A stretch of 64,000 nt of DNA from Ramlibacter pinisoli (GCF_009758015.1 NZ_WSEL01000002.1:166811-230810), one strand, 5' to 3'; counted from the stretch's first letter, positions 17,490 to 27,262 are shown. The notes: generated by a model from the letters alone, not told the origin. Numbers and translations are program-made.

Positions 17490-18587
17490 ATGCCGCGCCC
17501 GATCCTGGCCACCATCCATCCCCAGGCCCTGCGCCACAACCTCGATCGCCTGCGCCGCGCAGTGCCCGACGCCAAGCTGTGGGCAGTGGTCAAGGCCAAC
17601 GCCTACGGCCACGGCATCGAGCGCGTGTTCGAGGGCCTGCGCGCCGCCGACGGCTTCGCGCTGCTGGATCTGCAGGAGGCCGAGCGGGTGCGCGCCCTCG
17701 GCTGGCGCGGCCCCATCCTGCTGCTCGAAGGCGTGTTCGAGGCGCGCGACCTGGAGCTGTGCTCGCGCCTGCAGCTGTGGCACGTGGTGCACTGCGAAGA
17801 GCAGATCGACATGCTGGCCGCGCACAAGACCCAGCAGCCGCACCGCGTGTTCCTGAAGATGAATTCCGGCATGAACCGGCTCGGGTTCCCGTCGGCCCAC
17901 TTCCGCACCGCCTATGCGCGCCTGCAGGCGCTGCCGCAGGTCGACGAGATCTCGCTGATGACGCACTTCAGCGACTCCGATGCCGCGCGCGGCATCGCCC
18001 ACCAGCTGAGCGCCTTCGCCGAGGCCAGCCGCGACCTGCCGGGCGAACGCTCGCTGGCCAACAGCGCCGCCGTCCTGCGCCATGGCCGCGACCCCGCGGT
18101 GCGGGCCGACTGGGTGCGCCCGGGCATCGCCGTCTACGGCAGCGCGCCCGACTTCCCCGAGCACGACACCGCGCACTGGCAGCTGCAGCCCACCATGACC
18201 CTGGCCAGCCGCATCATCGGCGTGCAGCAGCTGCAGCCGGCCGACACGGTGGGCTACGGCTCCAGCTTCGTGGCCGACGCGCCGCTGCGCATCGGGGTGG
18301 TCGCCTGCGGCTATGCCGACGGCTACCCACGCCACTGCACCACCGGCACCCCGGTGCTGGTCGACGGCGTGCGCACCCGGCTGGTCGGCCGGGTCAGCAT
18401 GGACATGGTCACGGTCGACCTGTCGCCGGTGCCTGCCGCCGGCATCGGCAGCGAGGCGGTGCTGTGGGGCCGCTCGTCCTGCGGCGCCGTGCTGCCGGTC
18501 GACGAGGTGGCGCGCGCCGGCGGCACCGTGGCCTACGAGCTGCTGTGCGCGCTGGCACCGCGGGTGCCGGTGGTGGTCGAAGCCTGA
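17490..18587 (+). CDS. alr: Alanine racemase
   Basis: The 365-residue PLP enzyme makes D-alanine for peptidoglycan. The PLP lysine is Lys35 in [11 protein letters not shown], and the second catalytic tyrosine lies in [19 protein letters not shown] near the C-terminus is the conserved C-terminal domain motif. The length is typical. It is followed not by a gene but by a palindromic intergenic repeat. Confidence 0.96.
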   Translation: MPRPILATIHPQALRHNLDRLRRAVPDAKLWAVVKANAYGHGIERVFEGLRAADGFALLDLQEAERVRALGWRGPILLLEGVFEARDLELCSRLQLWHVVHCEEQIDMLAAHKTQQPHRVFLKMNSGMNRLGFPSAHFRTAYARLQALPQVDEISLMTHFSDSDAARGIAHQLSAFAEASRDLPGERSLANSAAVLRHGRDPAVRADWVRPGIAVYGSAPDFPEHDTAHWQLQPTMTLASRIIGVQQLQPADTVGYGSSFVADAPLRIGVVACGYADGYPRHCTTGTPVLVDGVRTRLVGRVSMDMVTVDLSPVPAAGIGSEAVLWGRSSCGAVLPVDEVARAGGTVAYELLCALAPRVPVVVEA

Positions 18588-18600
18588 AGGCGGACACCCG

Positions 18601-18710
18601 CACGCAGACGACGCAGAAGAAAGGACCGAACGCGCGGGCGTCGATCCACGGATCGCCTCTGCGCCTTCTGCGCAACCTTCGCGTCTTCTGCGGACGGTGT
18701 CTTGTGCGAA
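18601..18710. repeat. Intergenic palindromic repeat rich in CGCAGAAG
   Basis: The left arm has CGCAGACGACGCAGAAG and the right arm CTTCTGCG, CGTCTTCTGCG and related words in inverted orientation, with a central GATCCACGGATC palindrome. The whole 110 bases could fold into one long imperfect hairpin. It lies between the convergent alr and EamA genes and codes for nothing. It resembles dispersed CGCAGAAG-type intergenic elements I associate with Comamonadaceae genomes; that recall is unverified. Confidence 0.6.
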
Positions 18711-18726
18711 CGGGTGTTCGGCTCCC

Positions 18727-19641
18727 TCAGCGCTTGCGCAACCCCAGCACGACGACAGCGCCGACCACGACCAGCGCGCCGACCACCTGGATCGGCGCGA
18801 TGGACTGGCCCAGCACCAGCCAGCCGAGCACCAGCGCGAACACCGGCTCGACGTTCATGATGGCCGAATTGCCCACCACGCCCAGTTTGGGCAGCACGGT
18901 GAACATGATGGTGAAGGCGGTGCCGTAGAGGAAGGTGAGGGCGGCCAGCCCGCCCCAGCCGGCGGCGGCGTCGGGCAGGTGGAAGCCGCCCTGCACGCCG
19001 ACGGTGGCCAGCGCCACCAGCGCGGCGCAGCCCATGGTGGTGGCGGTGCGCACCCGGCCGTCGACGTCGCCGGCCTCGTGCTGGGTGAGCACCAGCGCCA
19101 GGCCGAAGGTGGCGCCGGCCGCCAGCGCGAACGCCACCCCGGCGCCGATGCGACTCCACTGGCCGGCGGCGCCGAGCCCGGAGGCGGCGCCCAGCACGTC
19201 GAGCGCCAGCGCCAGCCCGAACAGGATCACCGACATCGCCAGCAGCGTCGCCGGCTCGGGCTTGTGGCGGTAGACCAGCGCCGACCACAGGGCGGTCCAG
19301 ATCGGGTAGGTGTTGAAGGCCAGCAGCGCCAGCGCCACCGGCAGCCGCGCCACCGCCGAATACAGGCACAGGCTCTGGACGCCGATCAGCAGGCCGATGG
19401 CCGGCAGGAAGCGCCGCTGGCGCGTCGTGAAGCGCACCCGCACGCCCTGCAGCGCCAGGAGGGCGACGATGACGCCGGCCGTGACGGTGCTGCGGAACAC
19501 CACCGCGGTGGCGACATCGACCCCGTGGTTGAACGCGATGCGCGCCGCCACGTGGTTGGCGCCCATCATCAGCGCGATCAGCAGCAGGGTGGCGAAGGCG
19601 GCGCCGCTGAGCGCGCGGCCGGACGGCAGGACGGCCGTCAT
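18727..19641 (-). CDS. EamA-family (DMT) transporter
   Basis: The 304-residue ten-helix drug/metabolite transporter has two EamA halves; LAFNTYPIWTALWSALV ends the first. Substrate unknown. The start overlaps the stop of the PanE-like gene (ATGA), making it the last gene of the leftward hpa operon. That position suggests uptake or export of an aromatic acid or pathway intermediate. Confidence 0.85.
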   Translation of the reverse strand: MTAVLPSGRALSGAAFATLLLIALMMGANHVAARIAFNHGVDVATAVVFRSTVTAGVIVALLALQGVRVRFTTRQRRFLPAIGLLIGVQSLCLYSAVARLPVALALLAFNTYPIWTALWSALVYRHKPEPATLLAMSVILFGLALALDVLGAASGLGAAGQWSRIGAGVAFALAAGATFGLALVLTQHEAGDVDGRVRTATTMGCAALVALATVGVQGGFHLPDAAAGWGGLAALTFLYGTAFTIMFTVLPKLGVVGNSAIMNVEPVFALVLGWLVLGQSIAPIQVVGALVVVGAVVVLGLRKR

Positions 19642-20618
19642 GCCGGGTACAGCCCGTGCACGCGCGCGTGCAGCCGCGCCAGCCCGAGCAGCACGTCGGT
19701 GTACGGCGTCGCCACGCCGGTCAGCTGCCCGAGCTCGCGCACCACCGCCACCAGGGCGTCGAGCTCGACCGGCTTGCCGGCCTCCACGTCCTGCAGCATC
19801 GAGGTCTTGAAGGCCCCCAGCTTGCGGGTGACCTGGTGCCGGTCCTCCGGCAGCTGTTCGATCGGGATGCCGATGCGGGCGCCGATCTCGCGCGCCTCCA
19901 GCATCACGCTGGAGATGAAGCCGCGCACCAGGTCGTCGGCCATGATGCGGTCGGTGGTGGCGCCGGTGATGGCGCTGACCGGGTTGACGGTCATGTTGCC
20001 CCACAGCTTGTACCAGGCGTCGCGCTGGATCTGCGGCGACACCACCACCTCGTGGCCGGCCCGCTGCAGCAGCGCCGCCAGCGCGGACAGCCGCTCGCTG
20101 GCGCCGCCGGCCGGCTCGCCGACGATCAGCGTGTTGCCGAAGTGGTGCCTGACGCATCCCGGTTCGGTCAGCGCGCAGCTGGCGTGGACCACGCAGCCGA
20201 TGATCTGGCGGCCGGGAATGGCCTGCGCGATGCGGCCCTCGGGGTCGACGGTGCGCAGCCGGGTGCCGGCCAGCGGGCCGCCGAAGCCCTCGAAGAACCA
20301 CCACGGCACGCCGTTCATCGCCGTCAGGACCCGGGTGTCGGGGCCCAGCAGCGGGCCGATGGCCTGCGCCACCTCGGCCAGCGCCGGCGCCTTGACGGCG
20401 ACCACCACCAGGTCCTGCACGCCGAGCTCGGCCGGGCTGCTGCTGGCGCGCACCGGCGCCGCCTGCAGCTGCCCGCCTTCCTCCAGCCGCAGCCCGTGGC
20501 GCTGCAGCGCCTGCAGCGTCGCGCCGCGCGCGACCACGCTGACCTGGGCGCCCGAGCGCGCCAGCCGGGCGCCGATCCAGCCGCCGATGGCACCGGCGCC
20601 GTAGATGCAAACCTTCAT
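19638..20618 (-). CDS. PanE/ApbA-family 2-dehydropantoate reductase-like protein
   Basis: The 326-residue NAD(P)-binding protein has an N-terminal Rossmann motif (IYGAGAIGGWIGARLA) and the ketopantoate-reductase C-terminal domain with KLWGNMTVNPVSAITGAT. PanE reduces 2-dehydropantoate to pantoate, but many paralogues act on other 2-oxo acids. Location in an aromatic degradation operon, 4 bases from a class II aldolase gene, makes a catabolic 2-oxo-acid reductase role at least as likely as pantothenate synthesis. Confidence 0.82.
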   Translation of the reverse strand: MKVCIYGAGAIGGWIGARLARSGAQVSVVARGATLQALQRHGLRLEEGGQLQAAPVRASSSPAELGVQDLVVVAVKAPALAEVAQAIGPLLGPDTRVLTAMNGVPWWFFEGFGGPLAGTRLRTVDPEGRIAQAIPGRQIIGCVVHASCALTEPGCVRHHFGNTLIVGEPAGGASERLSALAALLQRAGHEVVVSPQIQRDAWYKLWGNMTVNPVSAITGATTDRIMADDLVRGFISSVMLEAREIGARIGIPIEQLPEDRHQVTRKLGAFKTSMLQDVEAGKPVELDALVAVVRELGQLTGVATPYTDVLLGLARLHARVHGLYPA

Positions 20619-20622
20619 GGGA

Positions 20623-21399
20623 TCAGGACTGGTAGGAGGGGTCGAGGCGGTCGATGCGGCGGGTGAGGGCGTCGAAGACGTCCTGGCCGGCGCCGAACTG
20701 CTGGTCGAACTGGAACGAGTCATGGGTGGTCTTGGCCGCCACCGCTTCGGGCACCGCGAGCGCCGGCCCGAGGGCGGCCTGGGCAAGCTGGATCTCGCAG
20801 GCGCGCTGCAGCGTCCACAGGCGCACGAACGCCAGCGGCAGCGTCGCCGCCCAGGCCAGCAGGCCGTGGTTGCGCAGGATCACCAGCGGCTTGTCGCCGA
20901 TGTTGCGCAGCAGCCGGGGCGCCTCGTCGGCGTGGATGGTGATGCCCTCGAAGTCGTGGTAGGCCACCAGGCCGTGCAGCTGCGCCGAGTAGAAGTTGTT
21001 CTGCGCCAGCCCGGCGGCGGTGCAGGCCACCGCCAGGCCGGCGGTGGTGTGGGTGTGCATGACGCAGTGGGCGTCGGGCAGGGCGCCGTGGATCGCCGCG
21101 TGCACGGTGAAGCCGGCCGGATTCACCGGCCAGGGGCTGGCATCCAGCTTGTGGCCCTGCAGGTCGATCTTGAGCAGGTTGCTGGCGGTCACCTCGCCGT
21201 AGTGCAGCCCGAACGGGTTGATCAGGAACTGGCGCTCGCCACCGGTCACGCTGTCGGGCAGGCGCACGGTGATGTGGTTGTAGATCATCTCCGTCCAGCC
21301 GAGCAGGTCGAAGATGCGGTAGCAGGCGGCCAGCTGCACCCGGGCCTGCCATTCGTCCGGGTGCATCGCGGCCGGGCCCGGCCGGAGGACGGCGTTCAT
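20623..21399 (-). CDS. Class II aldolase/adducin family protein
   Basis: The 258-residue protein has the zinc-binding histidines of the class II aldolase fold in MHTHTTAGLA and the later ILRNHGLLAWA. The family includes sugar-phosphate aldolases and decarboxylating enzymes. The start at 21399 is 10 bases after the hpaI stop. Its role beside a complete HpaI aldolase is unclear: it may handle a parallel substrate of the pathway. Confidence 0.82.
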   Translation of the reverse strand: MNAVLRPGPAAMHPDEWQARVQLAACYRIFDLLGWTEMIYNHITVRLPDSVTGGERQFLINPFGLHYGEVTASNLLKIDLQGHKLDASPWPVNPAGFTVHAAIHGALPDAHCVMHTHTTAGLAVACTAAGLAQNNFYSAQLHGLVAYHDFEGITIHADEAPRLLRNIGDKPLVILRNHGLLAWAATLPLAFVRLWTLQRACEIQLAQAALGPALAVPEAVAAKTTHDSFQFDQQFGAGQDVFDALTRRIDRLDPSYQS

Positions 21400-21409
21400 G
21401 GCGGCTCCG

Positions 21410-22237
21410 TCAGGCGTACGGGTTGGCGCCGGGGGCGGGCGTCGGCGCCGGCGCCGCCGCGCGGCCCTTGAACTTGGCCACCAGCGCCGCGGTGCCGCGC
21501 ACCAGGATGCTGTTGTCCAGGCCGACGGCGACGAACAGCACGCCCAGGTCGATCCAGCGCTGCGACTGGGCATCGTCGGTCGACAGGATGCCGGCCGCCT
21601 TGCCGGCCTGGTTGATGCGGGCAACGGCGCCCTCGATGGTGCGCAGCACCTCGGGGTGGGCGGCGTTGCCGACGTGGCCGAGCGAGGCCGACAGGTCGGC
21701 CGGGCCGATGAAGACGCCATCGACCCCGTCCACCGCCAGGATCGCATCCAGGTTGTCCAGCGCCTGCTGCGTCTCCATCTGCACCAGCAGGCAGACCTGG
21801 TCGTTGGCTTCCTTGCCGTAGTTGGGATGGCGGCCCCAGCGCGAGGCGCGGGCGCCGGCCATGCCGCGCACGCCCTGCGGCGGGTAGCGCATGCTGCGCA
21901 CGAGCTCGCGCGCCTGTTCGGCGGTGTCCACCATGGGCACCAGGAGGGTCTGCAGGCCGAGGTCGAGGTACTGCTTGATCAGCATCTGGCCGACATACCC
22001 GTGGCCCATGGCGACGCGGCCGATGGCGTGCGTGCCCGGGTAGCCGGCGATGATCTGCGCCGCCTGCAGGGTGCTGTTGAGGTCGTTGGGCGTGTGCTCG
22101 CCGTCGATCAGCAGCCAGTCGAAGCCGGCGCCGGCGCAGATCTCCGAGGCATAGGGACTGGCCAGGCCCTGCCAGAGGCCGATCTGCACGCGGCGCTCGC
22201 GCAGGGCTTGCTTGAACGGGTTGACGGGTGTCTGCAT
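21410..22237 (-). CDS. hpaI: 4-hydroxy-2-oxoheptanedioate aldolase HpaI
   Basis: The 275-residue class II pyruvate aldolase has the HpcH/HpaI motifs LLIDGEHTPND and VQMETQQAL (metal-binding Glu). It cleaves 4-hydroxy-2-oxoheptanedioate to pyruvate and succinic semialdehyde, the last step of homoprotocatechuate meta-cleavage. A Pro/Ala-rich tail of about 15 residues extends beyond the usual C-terminus. It sits 18 bases downstream of hpaH. Confidence 0.93.
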   Translation of the reverse strand: MQTPVNPFKQALRERRVQIGLWQGLASPYASEICAGAGFDWLLIDGEHTPNDLNSTLQAAQIIAGYPGTHAIGRVAMGHGYVGQMLIKQYLDLGLQTLLVPMVDTAEQARELVRSMRYPPQGVRGMAGARASRWGRHPNYGKEANDQVCLLVQMETQQALDNLDAILAVDGVDGVFIGPADLSASLGHVGNAAHPEVLRTIEGAVARINQAGKAAGILSTDDAQSQRWIDLGVLFVAVGLDNSILVRGTAALVAKFKGRAAAPAPTPAPGANPYA

Positions 22238-22255
22238 GGGGTGTCCCCTCGAAGG

Positions 22256-23056
22256 CTAGTGGAACTGGAAGTCGAGGCGGCCGAGCGGGCCGTAGTCGGC
22301 CTCGAAGCGGTCGCCGGCGCGGGCCGCGACCGGACGGGTGAACGAGCCGGCCAGCACCACCTCGCCGGCCTGCAGGCTCTCGCCCCAGGGCGCGAGCTTC
22401 ATCGCCAGCCAGGCCACCCCGATGGCCGGATGGCCCTGCACGCCGGCCGCCAGCCCGGTCTCCTCGACGGCGCCGTTCTGGCGCAGGATGGCGCCGACCC
22501 ACGGCAGGTCGATGGCGCGCGGGGCGACGCGGGTGCCGCCCAGCACGATGCCGGCGTTGGCCGCGTTGTCGCTGATGGTGTCCTGCACCTTGCGCATCGC
22601 CCGCGTGTGGCGGTCGAACTGCTCGATGCGGGCGTCGATGATCTCGAAGGCCGGGGTGACGTAGTCGGTGGCGTCCAGCACGTCGTCGATGGTGACCTTG
22701 CAGCCTTCGAGCGTGCGCTTGAGCACGAAGGCCAGTTCCACCTCGACCCGCGGCGCGATGAAGCGCTGCGCCGGGATGGGGCCGGGCTCGAAGAACATGT
22801 CGTCCAGCAAGGTGCCGTAGTCGGGCTCGTCGATCTGGCTGGACAGCTGCATGGCGCGCGAGGTCAGCCCGATCTTGTGGCCGCGCACCGTGCGGCCGGC
22901 GGCGATCTTGTGCGCCACCCAGGCGCGTGAGACGGCGTAGCCGTCCTCCACCGTCATGCCGGGGAAGCGCTTGGAGAAATGCTCCACCTGCACCCGGGTG
23001 CGCTCGGCGGTGTCCAGTTCCTGCGCCAGCTGCGCGATGTGGTCGGGCGTGAACAT
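22256..23056 (-). CDS. hpaH: 2-oxo-hept-4-ene-1,7-dioate hydratase HpaH
   Basis: The 266-residue protein has the MhpD/HpaH fold, with [26 protein letters not shown] and [10 protein letters not shown]. It adds water to 2-oxohept-4-ene-1,7-dioate before the aldolase step. The start at 23056 lies 2 bases from the hpaF stop. Length and order match the standard hpa pathway. Confidence 0.93.
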   Translation of the reverse strand: MFTPDHIAQLAQELDTAERTRVQVEHFSKRFPGMTVEDGYAVSRAWVAHKIAAGRTVRGHKIGLTSRAMQLSSQIDEPDYGTLLDDMFFEPGPIPAQRFIAPRVEVELAFVLKRTLEGCKVTIDDVLDATDYVTPAFEIIDARIEQFDRHTRAMRKVQDTISDNAANAGIVLGGTRVAPRAIDLPWVGAILRQNGAVEETGLAAGVQGHPAIGVAWLAMKLAPWGESLQAGEVVLAGSFTRPVAARAGDRFEADYGPLGRLDFQFH

Positions 23057-23058
23057 GG

Positions 23059-23469
23059 TCAGGTCTGGCTGGCGAAGTGGGGATGCAGCGTGCTGTGCTT
23101 GCCGTCGTAGACCTGGCCCGGACTCTCGTCGACCTGCACCGTCAGGCCCACCAGGCCCTGCTCGAACAGCGGCGCCAGGTGCGCCTTGGCGGCGGCCAGC
23201 ACGGCGTCGCCGGCGCCCTGCTTGACCGCGTCGCTGCGGCCGCTGGCCATGCGCAGGTTCAGGTACAGGAAGGCGTAGTCGCCCTTGCCGTCGGCCACCG
23301 CGTAGTGCGCCGCCGGATAGGCCAGCACGCGGGTGCCGCCGGTCGGGAACACCTGCCGGCCGGCTTCGTCGCGCACCTGCAGCATGGCGTCGGCCAGCGT
23401 GCGGCACAGCGCGCCCATGTCGGTGCGGGCGTCGACGTTGGGGGTGTAGAGGATGACGAGGTGCGGCAT
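23059..23469 (-). CDS. hpaF: 5-carboxymethyl-2-hydroxymuconate isomerase HpaF
   Basis: The 136-residue small isomerase is of the tautomerase-superfamily CHMI type. It begins [14 protein letters not shown], with the N-terminal catalytic Pro after removal of Met. It interconverts 5-carboxymethyl-2-hydroxymuconate and its 2-oxo isomer. It lies between hpaD (5-base gap) and hpaH. Confidence 0.88.
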   Translation of the reverse strand: MPHLVILYTPNVDARTDMGALCRTLADAMLQVRDEAGRQVFPTGGTRVLAYPAAHYAVADGKGDYAFLYLNLRMASGRSDAVKQGAGDAVLAAAKAHLAPLFEQGLVGLTVQVDESPGQVYDGKHSTLHPHFASQT

Positions 23470-23474
23470 GGGGG

Positions 23475-24338
23475 TCAGGCGGCAAGCGGGGTGACGGGGA
23501 AGATGGCGTTGATCTGGCCGGTGCCCGAACTGCCGAAGTAGGGCGTCACGATCTCGACCGGGGCCTGGTAGCGGTCCCAGCCCAGCAGTCCCAGCAGCAT
23601 CGCGGTGTCGTGCATGTCTCCTTCGCCCCAGCACTTGTCGGCATACATCGGCAGCATGCCGATGAAGGTGGCCCAGTCGCCCTGCTGCCACAGCTGCACC
23701 ACGCGACGATCGACCTGCTCGAGGAAGGGGTCGTAGACCTTGTGCATGAACTCGGGCGCGCGGCCATTGTCGGCGAAGTGGTGCGACAGTGACCCGCTGG
23801 CGAACACCGCCACCGTGCCGTCGTAGTGGTCCTCGATGGCGCGCCGCACCGCGGCGCCGAAGCGCCCGGACTCGTGCAGGTCGTGCCAGTCGCACCAGCC
23901 GCTGATGCTGATGACCTTGTAGTGCTGGTCGGCGTTCATGTAGCGCATCGGCACCAGGGTGCCGTACTCCAGCGACAGCGTGGTGTCCGAGTGGGCGCGG
24001 GTCTTGACGCCCATGGCGTTCGCCGCGTCGGCGATCAGGTGGCCCAGCCCGGGGTTGCCCGGGTAGGCATAGGGCAGGTTCTTGATGAAGTGGGGCAGCT
24101 CGTTGCTGGTGTAGACGCCCTCGAACGCCGGCCCGCAGTTGATGTGGTATTCGCTGTTGACCTGCCAGTGCACATCGAACACCACGATGGTGTCCACGCC
24201 GAGCGTGCGGCAGCGCCGGTCGATCTCCTGGTGCCCGGCGATGGCGGCGTCGCGGCAGCCGAAGTGCGGGCCGGGAAACTCCGACAGGTACATCGACGGC
24301 ACGTGGGTGATCTTGGCGGCGAGGGCGAGGGTGCCCAT
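23475..24338 (-). CDS. hpaD: 3,4-dihydroxyphenylacetate 2,3-dioxygenase HpaD
   Basis: The 287-residue extradiol dioxygenase is of the LigB type (class III), with [25 protein letters not shown] and [11 protein letters not shown] carrying the histidines for the active-site iron. It opens the homoprotocatechuate ring in the meta position. The stop of hpaE is only 2 bases upstream of its start. Confidence 0.93.
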   Translation of the reverse strand: MGTLALAAKITHVPSMYLSEFPGPHFGCRDAAIAGHQEIDRRCRTLGVDTIVVFDVHWQVNSEYHINCGPAFEGVYTSNELPHFIKNLPYAYPGNPGLGHLIADAANAMGVKTRAHSDTTLSLEYGTLVPMRYMNADQHYKVISISGWCDWHDLHESGRFGAAVRRAIEDHYDGTVAVFASGSLSHHFADNGRAPEFMHKVYDPFLEQVDRRVVQLWQQGDWATFIGMLPMYADKCWGEGDMHDTAMLLGLLGWDRYQAPVEIVTPYFGSSGTGQINAIFPVTPLAA

Positions 24339-24340
24339 GG

Positions 24341-25798
24341 TCAGGCTCCCCAATGGGGGATGTGGTGACTGCCGAGCGAGACCGCGATGTTCTTCGGCTC
24401 CAGGAACACCTCGTGGCTCCAGGTGCCGCCCTCGCGGCCGGTGCCCGAGGCCTTGGTGCCGCCGAACGGCTGGCGCAGGTCGCGCACGTTCTGGCTGTTG
24501 ACGAAGCACATGCCGGCCTCCACCGCCGCCGCCACCCGGTGGGCGCGGCCGATGTTCTCGGTCCACACGTAGCTCGACAGGCCGTACTGGGTCGCGTTGG
24601 CGATGCGGATCGCGTCGGCCTCGTCGTCGAACGGAATCAGGCAGGCGACCGGGCCGAAGATCTCGTCCTGCGCGATCTGCATCCGGTTGTCGACGTCGGC
24701 GAACACGGTGGGCAGCACGTAGTTGCCCTTCTTCACCCGGTCCGGCAGCAGCGGGGCATCGAGCCCGCCGCACAGCAGCGTGGCGCCTTCCTTGGGCCCG
24801 AGCTCGATGTAGCGCCGCACCTTGGCCAGGTGGCCGGGCGAGATCATCGGGCCGACGATGGTCTTGTCGTCGCGCGGGTCGCCCACCGTGATGCGCTTGG
24901 CGCGCTCGACGAACTTCTGCACGAAGTCGGGGTAGGCCGACTTCTGCACCAGGATGCGGCTGCCGGCGGTGCAGCGCTCGCCGTTGTTGGAGAAGATCAT
25001 GAACACGGCGGCGTCGAGCGCGCGCGCCATGTCGGCGTCGTCGAAGATGACGAACGGCGACTTGCCGCCCAGCTCCATGCTGAACTTCTTCAGGCCGGCC
25101 TGCTGCACGATGCGGTTGCCGGTGGCGGTGGAACCGGTGAACGAGATCGCCCGCACGTCGGGATGCCGCACCAGCGGCTCGCCGGCGTCCTTGCCGTAGC
25201 CGTGCACGATGTTCAGCACCCCGGCCGGGATGCCGGCTTCCAGCGCCAGCTCGCCCAGCCGGGCGGCGGTCAGCGGCGACAGCTCGCTCATCTTCAGCAC
25301 GGCGGTGTTGCCGAACGCCAGGCAGGGCGCGGTCTTCCAGGTCGCCGTCATGAACGGCACGTTCCACGGCGAGATCAGCGCGCAGACGCCGACCGGGTGG
25401 AACAGCGTGTAGTTCAGGTGGGTGTCGGTCGGGTAGGTGTGGCCGTCGACCCGCACGCACATCTCGGCGAAGTAGGCGAAGTTGTCGGCCGCGCGCGGCA
25501 CCAGCTGCTTGCCGGTCTGGGCGATCACCTGGCCGGTGTCGTCGGTCTCGGTGCGCGCCAGTTCCGGCACGTGGGCGGTGATCAGCTCGCCCAGCCGGCG
25601 CACCAGCCGGGCCCGCTGCGGCGCCGGCAGCGCCGCCCAGGCCGGGAAGGCGGCCTTGGCGGCGGCGACCGCGGCGTCCACTTCGGCCGCGCCGCCGCTG
25701 GCCACCTCGGCCAGCACCTCCTGGGTGGCCGGGTTGACGGTCTCGAAGTAGTCGCGGCCGGCGACGGTCTTGCCGCCGATCAGGTGGTCGATGCGCAT
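24341..25798 (-). CDS. hpaE: 5-carboxymethyl-2-hydroxymuconate semialdehyde dehydrogenase HpaE
   Basis: The 485-residue aldehyde dehydrogenase has a catalytic Glu in MELGGKSPFVIFDD, a catalytic Cys in NNGERCTAGSRIL, and NAD-binding FTGSTATGN. It oxidises the ring-cleavage semialdehyde. Its start lies 19 bases inside the hpaR reading frame, so regulator and enzyme are co-transcribed and coupled. Confidence 0.93.
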   Translation of the reverse strand: MRIDHLIGGKTVAGRDYFETVNPATQEVLAEVASGGAAEVDAAVAAAKAAFPAWAALPAPQRARLVRRLGELITAHVPELARTETDDTGQVIAQTGKQLVPRAADNFAYFAEMCVRVDGHTYPTDTHLNYTLFHPVGVCALISPWNVPFMTATWKTAPCLAFGNTAVLKMSELSPLTAARLGELALEAGIPAGVLNIVHGYGKDAGEPLVRHPDVRAISFTGSTATGNRIVQQAGLKKFSMELGGKSPFVIFDDADMARALDAAVFMIFSNNGERCTAGSRILVQKSAYPDFVQKFVERAKRITVGDPRDDKTIVGPMISPGHLAKVRRYIELGPKEGATLLCGGLDAPLLPDRVKKGNYVLPTVFADVDNRMQIAQDEIFGPVACLIPFDDEADAIRIANATQYGLSSYVWTENIGRAHRVAAAVEAGMCFVNSQNVRDLRQPFGGTKASGTGREGGTWSHEVFLEPKNIAVSLGSHHIPHWGA

Positions 25799-26250
25799 GG
25801 GTCTCCTTCCGCGGTCCGCACGCCGCCCTCCAGGGCGATCACGGCGTCCAGCAATTGGTACAGGTGTTCCAGGTTGGCGGCGCCGAGCGAGCGCTCCATC
25901 CAGGCGTAGTGGGCCTCGACCGTGTGCGACAGCTTGTCGACCAGCCGGCGGCCCTTGGCGGTGGCCTCCACCACGCTGCGGCGCTGGTCGGCGGGGTCGC
26001 GCTCGCGGCGCACCAGGCCGTCGCGCTCCATTCGCGCCAGCACGCCGGTCAGGCTGGGCCCGGAGATGAAGGCCTCGCGCGCCACCCGGCCGGTCTCGAC
26101 GGTGCCGTGCTCGCCCAGCACCCGCAGCACCCGCCACTGCTGGTCGGACAGGCCGTGGCCGCGCAGGCTCGGCCGGGTGTGGACCATGACGGCCTCGCGC
26201 GCCTGCAGCAGCAGGCGGGGCAGGTTGCGGTGCTTGAACGAGGTCGCCAT
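25780..26250 (-). CDS. hpaR: MarR-family repressor HpaR
   Basis: The 156-residue winged-helix regulator has LSDQQWRVLRVLGEHG and a recognition helix region in FISGPSLTGVLARMERDGLV, with the wing RRERDPADQRR. HpaR proteins repress the homoprotocatechuate operon until the substrate binds. It is first in the leftward hpa operon and divergent from the SDR gene, facing an AT-rich intergenic region suited to autoregulation. Confidence 0.9.
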   Translation of the reverse strand: MATSFKHRNLPRLLLQAREAVMVHTRPSLRGHGLSDQQWRVLRVLGEHGTVETGRVAREAFISGPSLTGVLARMERDGLVRRERDPADQRRSVVEATAKGRRLVDKLSHTVEAHYAWMERSLGAANLEHLYQLLDAVIALEGGVRTAEGDPCASTT

Positions 26251-26379
26251 GGGCTCGGGCAGTTATTTCACATATTAAATGATTGGCTGCACCCCGGCAA
26301 TCGGGGATTGCCGCCGGGCCGGCGGCGGGGGGTCTGGGTACAGTGGCGCAGCACTTCCAACCTTCCAAGCCCAACCGAC
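26251..26379. promoter_or_regulatory. Divergent hpaR/SDR promoter region with AT-rich patch
   Basis: Within this 129-base gap, bases about 26262-26285 (TTATTTCACATATTAAATGA) are strikingly AT-rich against GC-rich surroundings and include TCA-N9-TGA half-dyads. This is the likely promoter and operator where HpaR would act on both directions. No consensus operator is defined from this sequence alone. Confidence 0.5.
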
Positions 26380-27159
26380 ATGGACCTCCACATCGCCGGC
26401 CGCAAGGCCATCGTCTGCGCTTCCTCGCAGGGCCTGGGCCGGGCCTGCGCCCTGTCGCTCTCCCGCGAGGGCGTCCAGGTGTTCGTCAACGGCCGCACAG
26501 AAGACAAGCTGCGCGCCACCGCCGCGGCGATCCAGGCCGAGACCGGCCACCCGGTGGTGCCGGTGGTGGCCGACATCATGACCGAGGCGGGCCGCGCCAC
26601 CCTGGTGGCCGCCTGCCCCGACGCCGACATCCTGGTCAACAACAACGCCGGCCCGACGCCCGGCAAGTTCGAGGACTGGGCGCGCGAGGATTACCTGCAG
26701 GTGTTCGAGCAGAACATGCTGCCGGCCGCGCTCCTCATCCGCGCGCTGCTGCCCGGCATGCGGGCGCGCCGGTACGGCCGCATCGTCAACATCACCTCGG
26801 CGATGGTGAAGTCGCCCAATCCGCACCAGGGCCTGTCGACCGCGGCGCGCACGGCGCTCACCGCCCTGTGCAAGGCGATCTCGCGCGAGGTGGTGGTGGA
26901 CAACGTCACCATCAACAACCTCTTGCCCGAGCGCATCGACACCGGCCGCCAGCAGTACCTGATCGAGCGCCAGGCCAGGATCGACGGGACCACGCTGGAG
27001 GCGGCGCGCGCCAAGCTGGTCGACACCATCGCCGCCAAGCGCTTCGGCCGGCCGGAAGAGTTCGCCGACCTCTGCGCCTACCTGTGCAGCGAGCAGGCCT
27101 CGTTCATCTGCGGGCAGAACATCCAGGTCGACGGCGGCTCCTACCGCGGCATCGTCTGA
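26380..27159 (+). CDS. SDR-family oxidoreductase with non-canonical active site
   Basis: The 259-residue Rossmann protein has the cofactor motif CASSQGLG near residues 13-20, the NNNAG motif at 87-91, and IQVDGGSYRGIV at the C-terminus. The catalytic Ser140 is present. The expected Tyr and Lys of YxxxK, at +13 and +17 from that Ser, are Ser153 and Arg157 instead. It therefore belongs to an atypical SDR subgroup, and its chemistry cannot be assumed to be ordinary ketoreduction. It is divergent from hpaR and may be under the same control. Confidence 0.82.
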   Translation: MDLHIAGRKAIVCASSQGLGRACALSLSREGVQVFVNGRTEDKLRATAAAIQAETGHPVVPVVADIMTEAGRATLVAACPDADILVNNNAGPTPGKFEDWAREDYLQVFEQNMLPAALLIRALLPGMRARRYGRIVNITSAMVKSPNPHQGLSTAARTALTALCKAISREVVVDNVTINNLLPERIDTGRQQYLIERQARIDGTTLEAARAKLVDTIAAKRFGRPEEFADLCAYLCSEQASFICGQNIQVDGGSYRGIV

Positions 27160-27262
27160 GCGGGGGCTTGGCGCCGGCGCGCTGCCGGTTTCGGCGGGCC
27201 GGCGTGTAATGGCGGCGCGTGCCGCGCGACCCACGCGCACCCGCCACCTTCCGGAGCCCGCC

